From Acidilobaceae archaeon (GTDB lineage Archaea > Thermoproteota > Thermoprotei_A > Sulfolobales > Acidilobaceae): a stretch of DNA of 64,000 nt. Of this stretch, positions 1 to 9,204 are shown one piece after another. The notes beneath the pieces were generated by a model that was not told the origin of the DNA, ran no database searches, and saw only the letters and a list, made by a program, of their open reading frames with translations. The stretch's first letter is position 1. Every line of letters starts with the position of its first letter. The position numbers and the translations under genes are program-made. The stretch covers positions 1-64,000 of the forward strand of contig JALTZJ010000026.1 of NCBI GenBank assembly GCA_027046245.1, read 5' to 3'.

Positions 1-1
1 A

Positions 2-133
2 GTAGGGGTAGAGAAGGTGGTGCTAGTCCACGGGCAATACGAGGTCCAGCAAGCACTAGCCGCAAGGATAAAGACGGAACTAGGGATCGATGACATAGCT
101 ATACCCGAAAACGGAGAGACGGTAGCGATTTAG
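2..133 (+). CDS. C-terminal fragment of a protein truncated by the window edge; tail resembles the RNA-specificity region of beta-CASP metallo-hydrolases
   Basis: Frame 2 translation VGVEKVVLVHGQYEVQQALAARIKTELGIDDIAIPENGETVAI* ; 'LVHG' tail typical of MBL/beta-CASP proteins. Confidence 0.5.
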   Translation, partial: VGVEKVVLVHGQYEVQQALAARIKTELGIDDIAIPENGETVAI

Positions 134-138
134 CCCCT

Positions 139-384
139 TTATCCACCGCCTCCCCTCTCCTCAACCTTACCCTCATTTACATATACTATCTTCTTGCAGT
201 CAAGCTGGCCTAGAACCTCCTGCAGTTTAGCCTCCTCCACTTTAAAGGTGTACAGGTACCGCTTAGTCCTAGCCTTGATCTTGACAGGTTCGCCACCCTT
301 TCTAGGCTTCTTCACACGGCACTCCTCAGCCCTCTTGACTATCTCCTTAAACCTCTCTAGATCCTTGACCTCCACAGGCATCAC
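139..384 (-). CDS. rpl38e: 50S ribosomal protein L38e
   Basis: MPVEVKDLERFKEIVKRAEECRVKK..TKRYLYTFKV matches the archaeal/eukaryal L38e pattern. Confidence 0.85.
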   Translation of the reverse strand: MMPVEVKDLERFKEIVKRAEECRVKKPRKGGEPVKIKARTKRYLYTFKVEEAKLQEVLGQLDCKKIVYVNEGKVEERGGGG

Positions 385-441
385 TAATTCACCCCAGCCG
401 CTGAGCCGTAGAGTAGCCGAGGCTATAAGCTGTACCCAGGA

Positions 442-570
442 TCGGAGGAGGGGCCAAGGGCCGCTTGGGTGAGGACCACTTCTTCACTCCCCGGCAACGA
501 TGCAGCCCCCGGGGATCCGCTCCCAGGGTAGGGGCTTCCCCACAGCGGCCCTTCCAGCCACCTCCTCCGA
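442..570. ncRNA. candidate structured RNA with nested perfect helices (strand uncertain)
   Basis: TCGGAGGAGG (442-451) pairs with CCTCCTCCGA (561-570); AAGGGCCGCT (456-465) pairs with AGCGGCCCTT (544-553); internal hairpins TCCCCGG/CCGGGGA and GTGAGGA/TCTTCAC. Confidence 0.4.
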
Positions 571-669
571 GTAGTATTCTCTTGTCTCTCTCGGCGGCTT
601 CTTTAAGACGCCGCCGGGATAGCCTCTATCTACTTATGGCATACGGGGCTCGGGGGATGAAGAGTAGTC

Positions 670-1845
670 TTGGCTGAGCAGGTGAGGAGGCTGAGCTACG
701 CGGATCCCCGGGCTAGGCTCGGCCTATTACTCTACCTTGCAGGGCTTCTACTGGCAGTTTCCTCGTCCCTCTGGGTTCTTCACGACGCCTACACGGCTGC
801 ATCCTTTTACTCGGAGGAGGGCTCTGACTATGTGAGTGACGAGGTTTACTATGTTGATGTTGCCAGGAAGTATCTGAGGGAGCTTGCAGGAGTCGAGATG
901 GATTACTGGAGGGATAGCGGTAAGGTTAAGGAGGATTACTGGAACTTCGAGCACCCGCCGCTAGCAAAGTATATAATAGCGTTGTCTATGGTTATTTGCG
1001 GCGACGAGCCTCTGTGCTGGAGAGTTCCTAGCATGGCTATGGGATCGTTGATTCCCCTAGTGATTTATGCTGGCTTCGTGGCAGCATTCCGTAGCCCGGC
1101 CGCCAGTATAGCTGGCGGTCTAGCTGCGGCGGCTGCTGCTAGTGATGGCGTGTTGAGGGCCGCCTCCTCCGTGGCGATGCTAGACGTATACCAGGCGTTC
1201 TTCACGGCTGTGAGTATAGCGTTGGCTCTTAACGGTAGATACGCTCTGGCCAGTATAGCTGGCGGTCTAGCTGCGGCTAGCAAGATGAGTGGCGCCGCGG
1301 CTGTAACAGCTGCAGGACTACTCTGGGCCGCCTCGGAGTATAGGCTGTCTAGGAAGTTTGCTGCTTTGGCTGCAGCAGCCTCTCTAGGCCTACTGGTTTA
1401 CGTAGCTACTCATATTCCATTAGTCCTCGCGTTTGGCGTCGATAAACTTTTAGAGGAGACCATCAATGCGCTTCAGTGGCACACTACTAGTAGGCCAAGC
1501 GGGCCCCCCACCAGCACGCCTCTAGGATGGATACTTAACTCTAACACCTTCTACTATAGCTATGGGCCTCTACCATTGAGGGCTGCAACAAACACGCCCC
1601 TACACTTGGCAGCCCTAGCGGCGTCGATAACAGCTATTCTAGCCGAGATTGCAGCTGGCAGAAGACTATGGCCCGGCGCCGGCCACATATACTACTTCTC
1701 GCTCCTAGCCCTCTACGCCGCAGTAATGGCCATGGGTAATCAAACGCTATACAGCTTCTACGCCGTACAGCTGACCCCAGCAATGGCCGCTGTGGCGGGC
1801 GAGCTATTCCTGGCCGCCTCAGGTGTAAGGCCTTGGAGGAGATGA
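670..1845 (+). CDS. dolichyl-phosphate-mannose-protein mannosyltransferase-like (GT39/PMT) membrane protein
   Basis: Multi-TM protein with DEVYYVDVARKYL and EHPPLAKYI motifs; TTG start. Confidence 0.65.
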   Translation: MAEQVRRLSYADPRARLGLLLYLAGLLLAVSSSLWVLHDAYTAASFYSEEGSDYVSDEVYYVDVARKYLRELAGVEMDYWRDSGKVKEDYWNFEHPPLAKYIIALSMVICGDEPLCWRVPSMAMGSLIPLVIYAGFVAAFRSPAASIAGGLAAAAAASDGVLRAASSVAMLDVYQAFFTAVSIALALNGRYALASIAGGLAAASKMSGAAAVTAAGLLWAASEYRLSRKFAALAAAASLGLLVYVATHIPLVLAFGVDKLLEETINALQWHTTSRPSGPPTSTPLGWILNSNTFYYSYGPLPLRAATNTPLHLAALAASITAILAEIAAGRRLWPGAGHIYYFSLLALYAAVMAMGNQTLYSFYAVQLTPAMAAVAGELFLAASGVRPWRR

Positions 1846-2630
1846 GGATAGCCATCCTGCAAGCTCCTGCAGGGGCTGGACTAGAAGGAGCCCTGAAGTC
1901 GTCGAACCTGCTTGCAAGGATCGAGCCCGGACTAGTGTTGCTACCGGAGAACTGGCTATCAAACAAACCGGTCTCCCTGGAGGATTATGCAGCCGCCGCG
2001 GAGAGGCTTGCCTTGGAGGCCGCCGCGCCTGTAGCCGCTGGGGCTCAGTACGTGGTTGAAGCCTCAGGGAGGAGGGTTAGCCTGGGAGTGGCTGCCCTGC
2101 CGGGCTCCGGAGTCTTCAGGACCTGCGAAAAAGTTTACCCCAGTAAGGCTGTGGGGGAACGAGGCTTCATCGAGTCCGGACGCCTCTACAAGCCTCTATC
2201 CATCTCAGGCTGGAATGTCTCATGCATAGTATGCGTGGACGTGTTCTACCCTGAGATAGCTAGGATACATGCATTGGCCGGCGCGCGCCTACTACTAAAC
2301 CCTGCAAAGATAACGGTGGATAGGATACCACTCTGGCGCTCCGCCCTGCTAGCAAGGGCAGCTGAGAACATAGTATACACAGCGGGGTCTATACCGGCTA
2401 GGGGTAGCTACAGGGACGGGAGAAGCGTCGAGGGCGGCGGGGCAGTCTACTCGCCTGACGGGAAGCCGCTACTAGAGGTAGGCGGGCAGCCGGGGCCTCA
2501 CCTAGCAGTCCTAGAACCCGAGAGACTAGAAGCGGCGGCAACTAGATGGGCGTTCCGCGAAGACATGGAAGCCATGAGGCGCGTCTATGCTGTGATGCTG
2601 GACTCGATGGAGTATCCGAGCAAGATCTAG
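1842..2630 (+). CDS. carbon-nitrogen hydrolase (nitrilase family)
   Basis: E-K-C triad context: LLPENW, EKVYP, CIVCVDVFYPEIAR; ORF opens at 1833, start probably ATG 1842. Confidence 0.8.
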   Translation: MRIAILQAPAGAGLEGALKSSNLLARIEPGLVLLPENWLSNKPVSLEDYAAAAERLALEAAAPVAAGAQYVVEASGRRVSLGVAALPGSGVFRTCEKVYPSKAVGERGFIESGRLYKPLSISGWNVSCIVCVDVFYPEIARIHALAGARLLLNPAKITVDRIPLWRSALLARAAENIVYTAGSIPARGSYRDGRSVEGGGAVYSPDGKPLLEVGGQPGPHLAVLEPERLEAAATRWAFREDMEAMRRVYAVMLDSMEYPSKI

Positions 2631-2633
2631 GTA

Positions 2634-3377
2634 CTAGAAGAGGACGACGGCAGCTATCTGGAGAGCGAGGGCCACCGCTAGCAACGCCTCCCAGCGGCCA
2701 GGCCTACGTAGACCCCGCCTGAGTGAGCGCCTGAGCCTGAACCCCCTGAGCTCCGCGGAGACGCCCACCCAGACGGCCCTCTGAACAGAGACACTCAGGA
2801 GGGGAAGCATTATCGTTTCGTAGTCGCCGGGCGTCAGGGGAACACGCCTATAGCCTCTCTGCCTCCTCATAGCCATTACCTCGCCTAGCTCCGAGAAGAG
2901 GAGGGGCAAGAGCCTGAGGGCGTATGCAAGGCTGAACACGAGTCCCTTAGGGGCTCCTAAGGCTTCGAGACTCCTTATCACGTCGCGGGGATTTGCCAAG
3001 CCGCTAAGGAGGAGGCCCGCTCCGGCGATCGAGGCTATCCTCAGCCCTATTACTATGGTGGCGTTAACAGCGTACCAGGGGATGACTAAGGGGCCGACGC
3101 TAGCCGCTGCAGGACTATCCTTTCCAGCGACGCCTAGATAATATAGTATCATGGCGTTTATGAAGGCGCCTATCACGGTGAGGGGGAGCAGGACTAGCAT
3201 GCGGCCGAAGCGTAGGAAGCCCAGTGTAAGGCCGGGCACGCCAGTGACTAGGAACAGGACTAGCAGGGCCCGGGGCGACTCCTCGACAACGGCCAGCAAG
3301 GTAATGGAGAAGCTGTAAAGTAACAGGTAGGCTGGGTCAGGGCCTCCACGCGGACTCCAGTAGCTTGAGAGCTTCAA
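2634..3377 (-). CDS. ECF transporter transmembrane (T) component, CbiQ/YkoC-like
   Basis: Multi-TM; ALRLLPLLFSELGEVMAMRRQRGY is EcfT-like; next to the ATPase. Confidence 0.8.
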   Translation of the reverse strand: MKLSSYWSPRGGPDPAYLLLYSFSITLLAVVEESPRALLVLFLVTGVPGLTLGFLRFGRMLVLLPLTVIGAFINAMILYYLGVAGKDSPAAASVGPLVIPWYAVNATIVIGLRIASIAGAGLLLSGLANPRDVIRSLEALGAPKGLVFSLAYALRLLPLLFSELGEVMAMRRQRGYRRVPLTPGDYETIMLPLLSVSVQRAVWVGVSAELRGFRLRRSLRRGLRRPGRWEALLAVALALQIAAVVLF

Positions 3378-4746
3378 CCTTCCCCACCTCCACGAGATCT
3401 CCCTCGAGGGCTGCGTATACCCTGTCAGCGGCCTCCGCTACGAGCCTAGCATCATGTGTGGCCACAACGACGGCAGCCTCCCGGGATAGGCTCCTCAGGA
3501 GGGCTACAAGCCGCGAGTAAAGGGAGATATCGAGCCCCGTGGTAGGCTCGTCTAGGAGCAGCAGGCTAGGCCTGTAGGCGTATGCCACTGCTATACTCAG
3601 CCACCTCCTCTGACCATGGCTAAGCTTGAAGGGGGGCATGGACTCGAGGGAACCCCCAGAGCCTGCTAGGGCCCTGAAGAGGGGTCTCGGGTCTCTGCCC
3701 CCCAGACGTCTGGCTTCTTCAAGCTCCCTCTCAACGCTCGGGAAGAGGAAGGAGTAGTCAGGGTTCTGGGGTACGTAGAAGGCCCTCCCTTGCACATTGA
3801 CTACCCCGTTTAGGGGTTTCCTCTGCCCGGCTAGGGCCCTGAGGAGCGTGGTCTTCCCGGAGCCGTTGGGGCCCACCACAGCCACTATCTCGCCTCGGCA
3901 CGCAGTAAAGTCGTCAACTGAGAGTACTGGGGCGTCGTAGCCTAGCCGGGCCCCCGCTATTTTGGCTACTGTGGAGAGACACTCGCCCCGGGGCTCAGAG
4001 GCTTTCAGCTCGATCCTAGCATCTACACCGAGCTCCTCCATCCTGTTTATATCATTCTCAGTGAAGGGCCTTTTGAACCTGGCAGCCACATGGCCCCCGC
4101 TAAGAACTACCACCTCGTCGACTACATCAAGGAAGTAGCGGGCCTTGTGCTCAACTATAATCTCGGGCCCGGAGAAGCCCCGCACGAACTTAATAGTCTC
4201 TCCGACGATCCAGGGGTCGAGGTTTGCAGTAGGCTCATCGAGCAGTAGCGCCTCTGGATCGTGTACAGTGCCCGCGGCGAGTGTCAGCCTCCTCTTCTCG
4301 CCCCCGCTTAGTGTTTCAACCCACCAGAGGGCCTTCCCCGCGAGGCCGAAGGCCTCCAGGCTCCTCCAGGCCCTCTCCTCGGCATCCTTGAACCCCAGGT
4401 TCTCAAGGGTAAACAGTACCTCGTCGAGGGGTGTAGGCATCGCTATCTGCCTCTCGGGGTCCTGGAGTATAACGCCAACTAGCCTGGGCACCTCGCGAAA
4501 GCCCCGAGCCTCTAGAGGGTTTACTCCGGCCAGGTTGATGAAGCCCTTAACACTTCCACCAAGCAAGTTAACCATGACGCCAGTGACTGCTAGGAGGAGT
4601 GTCGTCTTCCCGCTACCGCTAGGCCCTGCCACGAGTACTCTGTGGCCCTCGGAGGCTGTGATTGCAACGTCCTCCAGTGTCTTGTAGCCTGTAGAGTATC
4701 TCGCCTCCCCTATTTTCGCCTCTATCTCTGCCACTTCCCCGGGCAC
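3337..4746 (-). CDS. ECF transporter ATP-binding protein with two fused ABC domains (YkoD-like)
   Basis: Two Walker A (GPSGSGKTTLL, GPNGSGKTTLL), LSGGEKRR / LSHGQRRW signatures, two Walker B (LLLDEPT). Confidence 0.9.
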   Translation of the reverse strand: MPGEVAEIEAKIGEARYSTGYKTLEDVAITASEGHRVLVAGPSGSGKTTLLLAVTGVMVNLLGGSVKGFINLAGVNPLEARGFREVPRLVGVILQDPERQIAMPTPLDEVLFTLENLGFKDAEERAWRSLEAFGLAGKALWWVETLSGGEKRRLTLAAGTVHDPEALLLDEPTANLDPWIVGETIKFVRGFSGPEIIVEHKARYFLDVVDEVVVLSGGHVAARFKRPFTENDINRMEELGVDARIELKASEPRGECLSTVAKIAGARLGYDAPVLSVDDFTACRGEIVAVVGPNGSGKTTLLRALAGQRKPLNGVVNVQGRAFYVPQNPDYSFLFPSVERELEEARRLGGRDPRPLFRALAGSGGSLESMPPFKLSHGQRRWLSIAVAYAYRPSLLLLDEPTTGLDISLYSRLVALLRSLSREAAVVVATHDARLVAEAADRVYAALEGDLVEVGKVEALKLLESAWRP

Positions 4747-4857
4747 CCTTCCTCTTAGCTATGGCTTGGCATCCCATTATGGAGCCGGTTATCTTACTAC
4801 GTGTCAACATTAATAGGTCTTACTACTGCCAGTGGTAAGCGTGGAGGCTGAAGGGTA

Positions 4858-5436
4858 ATGGAGGCCCTAGCGGGCGGCACCGGGAAGCCCGGTAGGGGCT
4901 ACACAACCATAGACTTCGCACTGCTAGGAGCGGTCGCCGCGGTAGTATCAATAATATTCTGGGCTGCTTGGTTTGTCTACGATATAGGCACAAGCCTGCT
5001 AGGCCCCTTCGGCGGCGTCCTAATAAGCTATGGCCTATGGTACGTCGGCGCCATACTAGCAATGAGTATAATAAGGAAGCCGGGGGCGGCTCTTGTAGGC
5101 GAGACCCTGGCAGCAGCGATAGAGGTGATACTCCCAGCTCCTGGAGGCTTATACAATCTAGCCTATGGCTTCCTCCAAGGCGTATTCGCCGAGATAGCGT
5201 ACTTCCTGACAGGCTACAGGCTAACCCCCCTAGCTCACGCTGTAGCAGGCGCCGCCAGCGCTATAGGAACGATGATAGCTAACCTCCTACTATTCAAGAC
5301 GCTCATATACGAAGCCGACCCTACGCAGGGATTCATAGTGTTCGCTGCCGTGGCGGTCGGCTACGCTGTTAGCGGAGCTATATGGGGCGTGATAGCAGGC
5401 TCCATAGGAGCAGTGGTGAGGAGGCTACTACCCTAG
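4858..5436 (+). CDS. ECF transporter substrate-specific (S) component, YkoE-like (thiamine/HMP-type)
   Basis: Hydrophobic protein; GPFGGVLISYGLWYVGAILAMSIIRKPGAALVGE is YkoE-like; divergent to the EcfA/EcfT pair. Confidence 0.75.
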   Translation: MEALAGGTGKPGRGYTTIDFALLGAVAAVVSIIFWAAWFVYDIGTSLLGPFGGVLISYGLWYVGAILAMSIIRKPGAALVGETLAAAIEVILPAPGGLYNLAYGFLQGVFAEIAYFLTGYRLTPLAHAVAGAASAIGTMIANLLLFKTLIYEADPTQGFIVFAAVAVGYAVSGAIWGVIAGSIGAVVRRLLP

Positions 5437-5498
5437 CCCCCTCTAATCCTTAAATTTCTTAATCCGAGACATCTCCTTTTCCTGCGGGGCCATGGGTC

Positions 5499-7778
5499 TT
5501 GGCGAGATTATTCCTCAACCGCTATGTGGGTAGCCGTGTGAAGAGGCTAGAGGACCTCCGCATACTACGGGGAGAGGCCACCTACGTCGACGACATAATG
5601 CTTTCGGGCATGCTACACGCGGTCTTCGTTAGAAGCCCCTACCCCCATGCAGTAATAAATGAGATAGATACGAGTGACGCCGCGAAAGCGAGAGGAGTGG
5701 TTGGCGTCTACACGTGGCGGGACCTAGAGAAAGGGTTGAAGCCGTTCAGCTTCAACTCTAGCGACCCCTTCTACCCCCTAGCCAAGGACAAGGTACGCTT
5801 TGTAGGCGAGCCCGTGGCTGTAGTGCTAGCGGAGGACCCGTATAAGGCGATGGACGCTGCCGAGCTAGTAGTAGTCGACTATGAACCTCTTGAACCCGTC
5901 TCAAGCGTAGACGCTGCCTTGAAAGACGAAGCGCCCAGGATACACGACTCAGCCCCCAGCAATATAGGGTTCGACAGGACCTATGGCTGCGGGGATGCAG
6001 ATAAGGTATTCAAGGAGGCCCCGATAGTCCTGGAGAACACCCTATACAATGATAGGGTCTACGCTGCGAGCCTTGAACCCCGCGGCGTGGTAGCTCATTA
6101 CGACGGGGAAACGCTGACTGTATGGTCATCTACTCAGACACCCTTCGATCTTAGGGACGAAATCCTGGACAAGTTCGTGGCGCCACCTAGGAGTGTGAGG
6201 GTGATCCAGCCTGACGTGGGAGGAGCCTTCGGTGCTAAGATACCAACGTATCCAGAGGATCTAGTAGTGCCGTACCTTGCCTACACTACTGGGAGGCCCG
6301 TGAAGTGGTATGCGTATCGCAGGGAAGACGTGGTATCCACTACTCACGGGCGCGACATAAGGGCCACCCTAGAGGTAGCCGTCGACAGGAGAGGCAGGAT
6401 ACTAGGTCTAAGGGGCGAGGTAGTCGCGGACCTGGGAGCGTACCCCCTAGGTGCGGCCTTGCCAGCGATAGCAACTAGAATAATAAGTGGAGCCTACGAC
6501 ATAAGAGCGGGTAGCGTCAGGGCGCTGGGCGTCTACACTAACAAGACTCCTCTAGGAGCCTACAGGGGCGCGGGCAGACCCGAGGGAATATTCTTCATAG
6601 AGAGGATGATAGACCTCGTCGCGGATGAGCTAGGAATGAACCCCGCCGAGGTCAGGCTACTCAATATGATAAGCAAGGAGCAGATGCCGTACAAGAACTG
6701 CTTCGGCTTCGAATATGACAGTGGAGACTACCCGGTAACCCTGAAGAGAGCCCTCGAGGCTCTAGGCATAAGAGAGCTTGAAAGGTGGGCCGAGGAGGAA
6801 AGGAGGAAAGGCCGCCTCGTGGGAGTAGGCTACGCATTCTACGTGGAGATAACCAGTGGTGGCCCATTCGAGAGCGCATATGTAAGGCTAGAGCCGAATG
6901 GCAGGGTCGAGATAGTAGTGGGCAGCACTCCCACCGGTCAGGGCGACGCTACGGCCTTCGCCCAGCTAGCTGCAGACATATTCGGGGTCGAGCTTGAGAA
7001 GGTCAGGGTGCGCTGGGGCGACACGGGCCTAATAGGGGAGGGCGTGGGCACCTTCGGTAGTCGCACCCTAGCAGTCGGCGGCGGAGCAGTGATAGAGGCT
7101 TCAAAGCAGATAGTGGAGAAGGCCAAGAGGGCCGCTGCCGAGTTGTTGGGGGTAGACGAGGCGCAGGTCGAGTACGAGCCCGGCTACTACTATGTAAAGA
7201 GCGACCCCGCCAGGAGGGTAACACTTCTTGAGGCCGCCGAGAGGGTCTACAGGGGAGAGTCGAGCGTGGAGCCACCGCTAGAAGCTAAAGTACTCTACGA
7301 CCCCAAGCATCCAGTCTATCCCTTCGGCCTCCATGCAGCAGTAGTAGAGATCGACGGTGAGACTGGCAGGGTCAAGGTGCTCAAGTACCTATCATACGAT
7401 GACGTAGGCAAAGCAGTAAACCCGATGCTCGTCGAGGGACAGCTACACGGTGGAGTAATGCAGGGCATAGGACAAGTTCTGTACGAGCATATGGCCTATG
7501 ACGAGTCCAGCTACCCGTTAACCCTCAGCTTAGGAGACTACGGCGTGCCCACAGCACACGAAGCCCCGATAGAGTTCAAGATAGTAATGCAGGAGACGCA
7601 GACTCATCACCCACATGGGGTCAGAGGCGTCGGCGAGATAGGCACGATAGCAGCTCCACCAGCCCTAGTAAGAGCCATAGAGAATGCTTTCAAGCCGCGG
7701 CGAGTGAGAATAACCAGGACACCAGTGAAGCCCGAGGACATCTACAAGCTCGTCAAGGAGGTAACTGACAAGATCTAA
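5499..7778 (+). CDS. xanthine dehydrogenase/CoxL family molybdopterin-binding subunit (form II type)
   Basis: GVYTNKTPLGAYRGAGRPEG (AYRGAGR), VGGAFGAK, GVRGVGEIG; TTG start. Confidence 0.92.
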   Translation: MARLFLNRYVGSRVKRLEDLRILRGEATYVDDIMLSGMLHAVFVRSPYPHAVINEIDTSDAAKARGVVGVYTWRDLEKGLKPFSFNSSDPFYPLAKDKVRFVGEPVAVVLAEDPYKAMDAAELVVVDYEPLEPVSSVDAALKDEAPRIHDSAPSNIGFDRTYGCGDADKVFKEAPIVLENTLYNDRVYAASLEPRGVVAHYDGETLTVWSSTQTPFDLRDEILDKFVAPPRSVRVIQPDVGGAFGAKIPTYPEDLVVPYLAYTTGRPVKWYAYRREDVVSTTHGRDIRATLEVAVDRRGRILGLRGEVVADLGAYPLGAALPAIATRIISGAYDIRAGSVRALGVYTNKTPLGAYRGAGRPEGIFFIERMIDLVADELGMNPAEVRLLNMISKEQMPYKNCFGFEYDSGDYPVTLKRALEALGIRELERWAEEERRKGRLVGVGYAFYVEITSGGPFESAYVRLEPNGRVEIVVGSTPTGQGDATAFAQLAADIFGVELEKVRVRWGDTGLIGEGVGTFGSRTLAVGGGAVIEASKQIVEKAKRAAAELLGVDEAQVEYEPGYYYVKSDPARRVTLLEAAERVYRGESSVEPPLEAKVLYDPKHPVYPFGLHAAVVEIDGETGRVKVLKYLSYDDVGKAVNPMLVEGQLHGGVMQGIGQVLYEHMAYDESSYPLTLSLGDYGVPTAHEAPIEFKIVMQETQTHHPHGVRGVGEIGTIAAPPALVRAIENAFKPRRVRITRTPVKPEDIYKLVKEVTDKI

Positions 7779-7815
7779 CCCGGAAGGCCTAGGATCGAGG
7801 GGAGGTGGAAGCTCC

Positions 7816-8334
7816 ATGGCTACGGGTAACGGGGGAGCGGAGAAGACTAGGGTGCGAGTCACAGTTAATGGCCGCCTCGTAGAGGCAGAGGTACCGGTTA
7901 ACATGCTATTCGTGCACTTCCTGCGGGAAGTGGCCGACGTCAAGAGTGTCCATGTAGGGTGCGACACTAGTCATTGCGGGGCATGCACGGTAGTGCTAAA
8001 CGGGAGAGCGGTGAAGAGCTGCACCTTATTCGCCTTCATGGCTGACGGAGGAGAAGTGCTTACCCTCGAAGGACTGAGGGGCAGTGATGGAGGCCTGCAC
8101 CCGCTACAAGAAGCCTTCCACGAGGAGCACGCACTTCAATGTGGCTTCTGCACACCAGGCATTATAATGACCCTATACGACTATTTCGGCCGTGGAGGCG
8201 ACGCGAGCGAGGAGGGCCTTAGAAGGGCGCTTGAGGGTAACCTCTGCCGGTGCACCGGCTACGTAAACATACTAAGAGCTGCTAGGAGAGCGGCAGCCCG
8301 CCTCAGGATACCAAGGAAGGGCTTAGGGGTGTAG
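7816..8334 (+). CDS. molybdenum hydroxylase [2Fe-2S] small subunit
   Basis: GCDTSHCGACTVVLNG and QCGFCTPGIIM...EGNLCRCTGY. Confidence 0.95.
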   Translation: MATGNGGAEKTRVRVTVNGRLVEAEVPVNMLFVHFLREVADVKSVHVGCDTSHCGACTVVLNGRAVKSCTLFAFMADGGEVLTLEGLRGSDGGLHPLQEAFHEEHALQCGFCTPGIIMTLYDYFGRGGDASEEGLRRALEGNLCRCTGYVNILRAARRAAARLRIPRKGLGV

Positions 8335-8340
8335 CCTGCC

Positions 8341-9204
8341 ATGTACCCGGCCGGCTTTAAGCTATACAGGCCTGCCAGCCTAGAGGAGGCTTTGAAGCTA
8401 TTGGACGGGTTCGGAGAAGAAGCAAAGATTCTAGCCGGGGGCCAGAGCCTGATCCCCCTAATGAGGCTACGCCTCGTAAAGCCAAGCTACATAATATACT
8501 TAGGCGGCATAGACGAGCTGAGGACAATCGCTGTAGATGATGGCATGGTATCTCTGGGGGCTTTGACCACGCACAGGGAAATAGCCGAGTCAAGAGTAGT
8601 AGCGGAGGAGGCTCCTCTGCTTAGAGAAGCCGCAAGCGTGATAGGAGACGTCCAGATTAGGAGTATGGGTACTATAGGGGGTAGCGTTGCCCACGCAGAC
8701 CCCGCCATGGACTATGGAGCCGTGCTAGCAGCTATGGATGGAGAAGTAGTAGTTGCAAGCGTGAAGGGCGTGAGGATCGTTAGATTCGAGGACTTCATCC
8801 TAGGCCCCTTCACCACCAGGCTAGAACCCAGCGAGATGATAGTGAAGATCAGAATCCCGAGACACGGCAACTGGCTGACAGCATACGAGAAGTTCGCGGT
8901 CAGACCGGGAGACCTAGCAGTTGCCGGGATTGCAGTAGCTATCAGGCTAGAGGATGGCATTATAGCGGAGGCCCGTATAGGGGTCACTGGAGCCGGAGAG
9001 AAGCCATTCAGGGCCTACAACGCAGAGGAAGCACTAGTTGGAGCAGAGCCTGGAGATGCAGAGGCCTATAAGAGGGCGGCAGACGAGGTTTACAAGGAGT
9101 GCAGAGACGCTCCTAGCGATGAAAGGGCGTCATCCTGGTACAGGCGAGAGATAGCGAAAAGCCTGACTGTGAAGGCGTTAAGGAGGGCACTAGACGGTGC
9201 CTAG
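8341..9204 (+). CDS. molybdenum hydroxylase FAD-binding medium subunit
   Basis: ILAGGQSLIPLMRLRL and IGGSVAHADPAMD motifs. Confidence 0.93.
   Translation: MYPAGFKLYRPASLEEALKLLDGFGEEAKILAGGQSLIPLMRLRLVKPSYIIYLGGIDELRTIAVDDGMVSLGALTTHREIAESRVVAEEAPLLREAASVIGDVQIRSMGTIGGSVAHADPAMDYGAVLAAMDGEVVVASVKGVRIVRFEDFILGPFTTRLEPSEMIVKIRIPRHGNWLTAYEKFAVRPGDLAVAGIAVAIRLEDGIIAEARIGVTGAGEKPFRAYNAEEALVGAEPGDAEAYKRAADEVYKECRDAPSDERASSWYRREIAKSLTVKALRRALDGA

Noticed and set aside
465-677. Plus-strand ORF of 70 aa
   Set aside because: Lies within the folded noncoding element; proline/serine-rich artefact composition
4145-4687. 180-aa plus-strand ORF and other long antisense ORFs (e.g. 23437-23898, 38547-38951, 24724-25149)
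   Set aside because: Antisense shadows of well-supported genes with Ser/Pro/Thr-rich artefact composition
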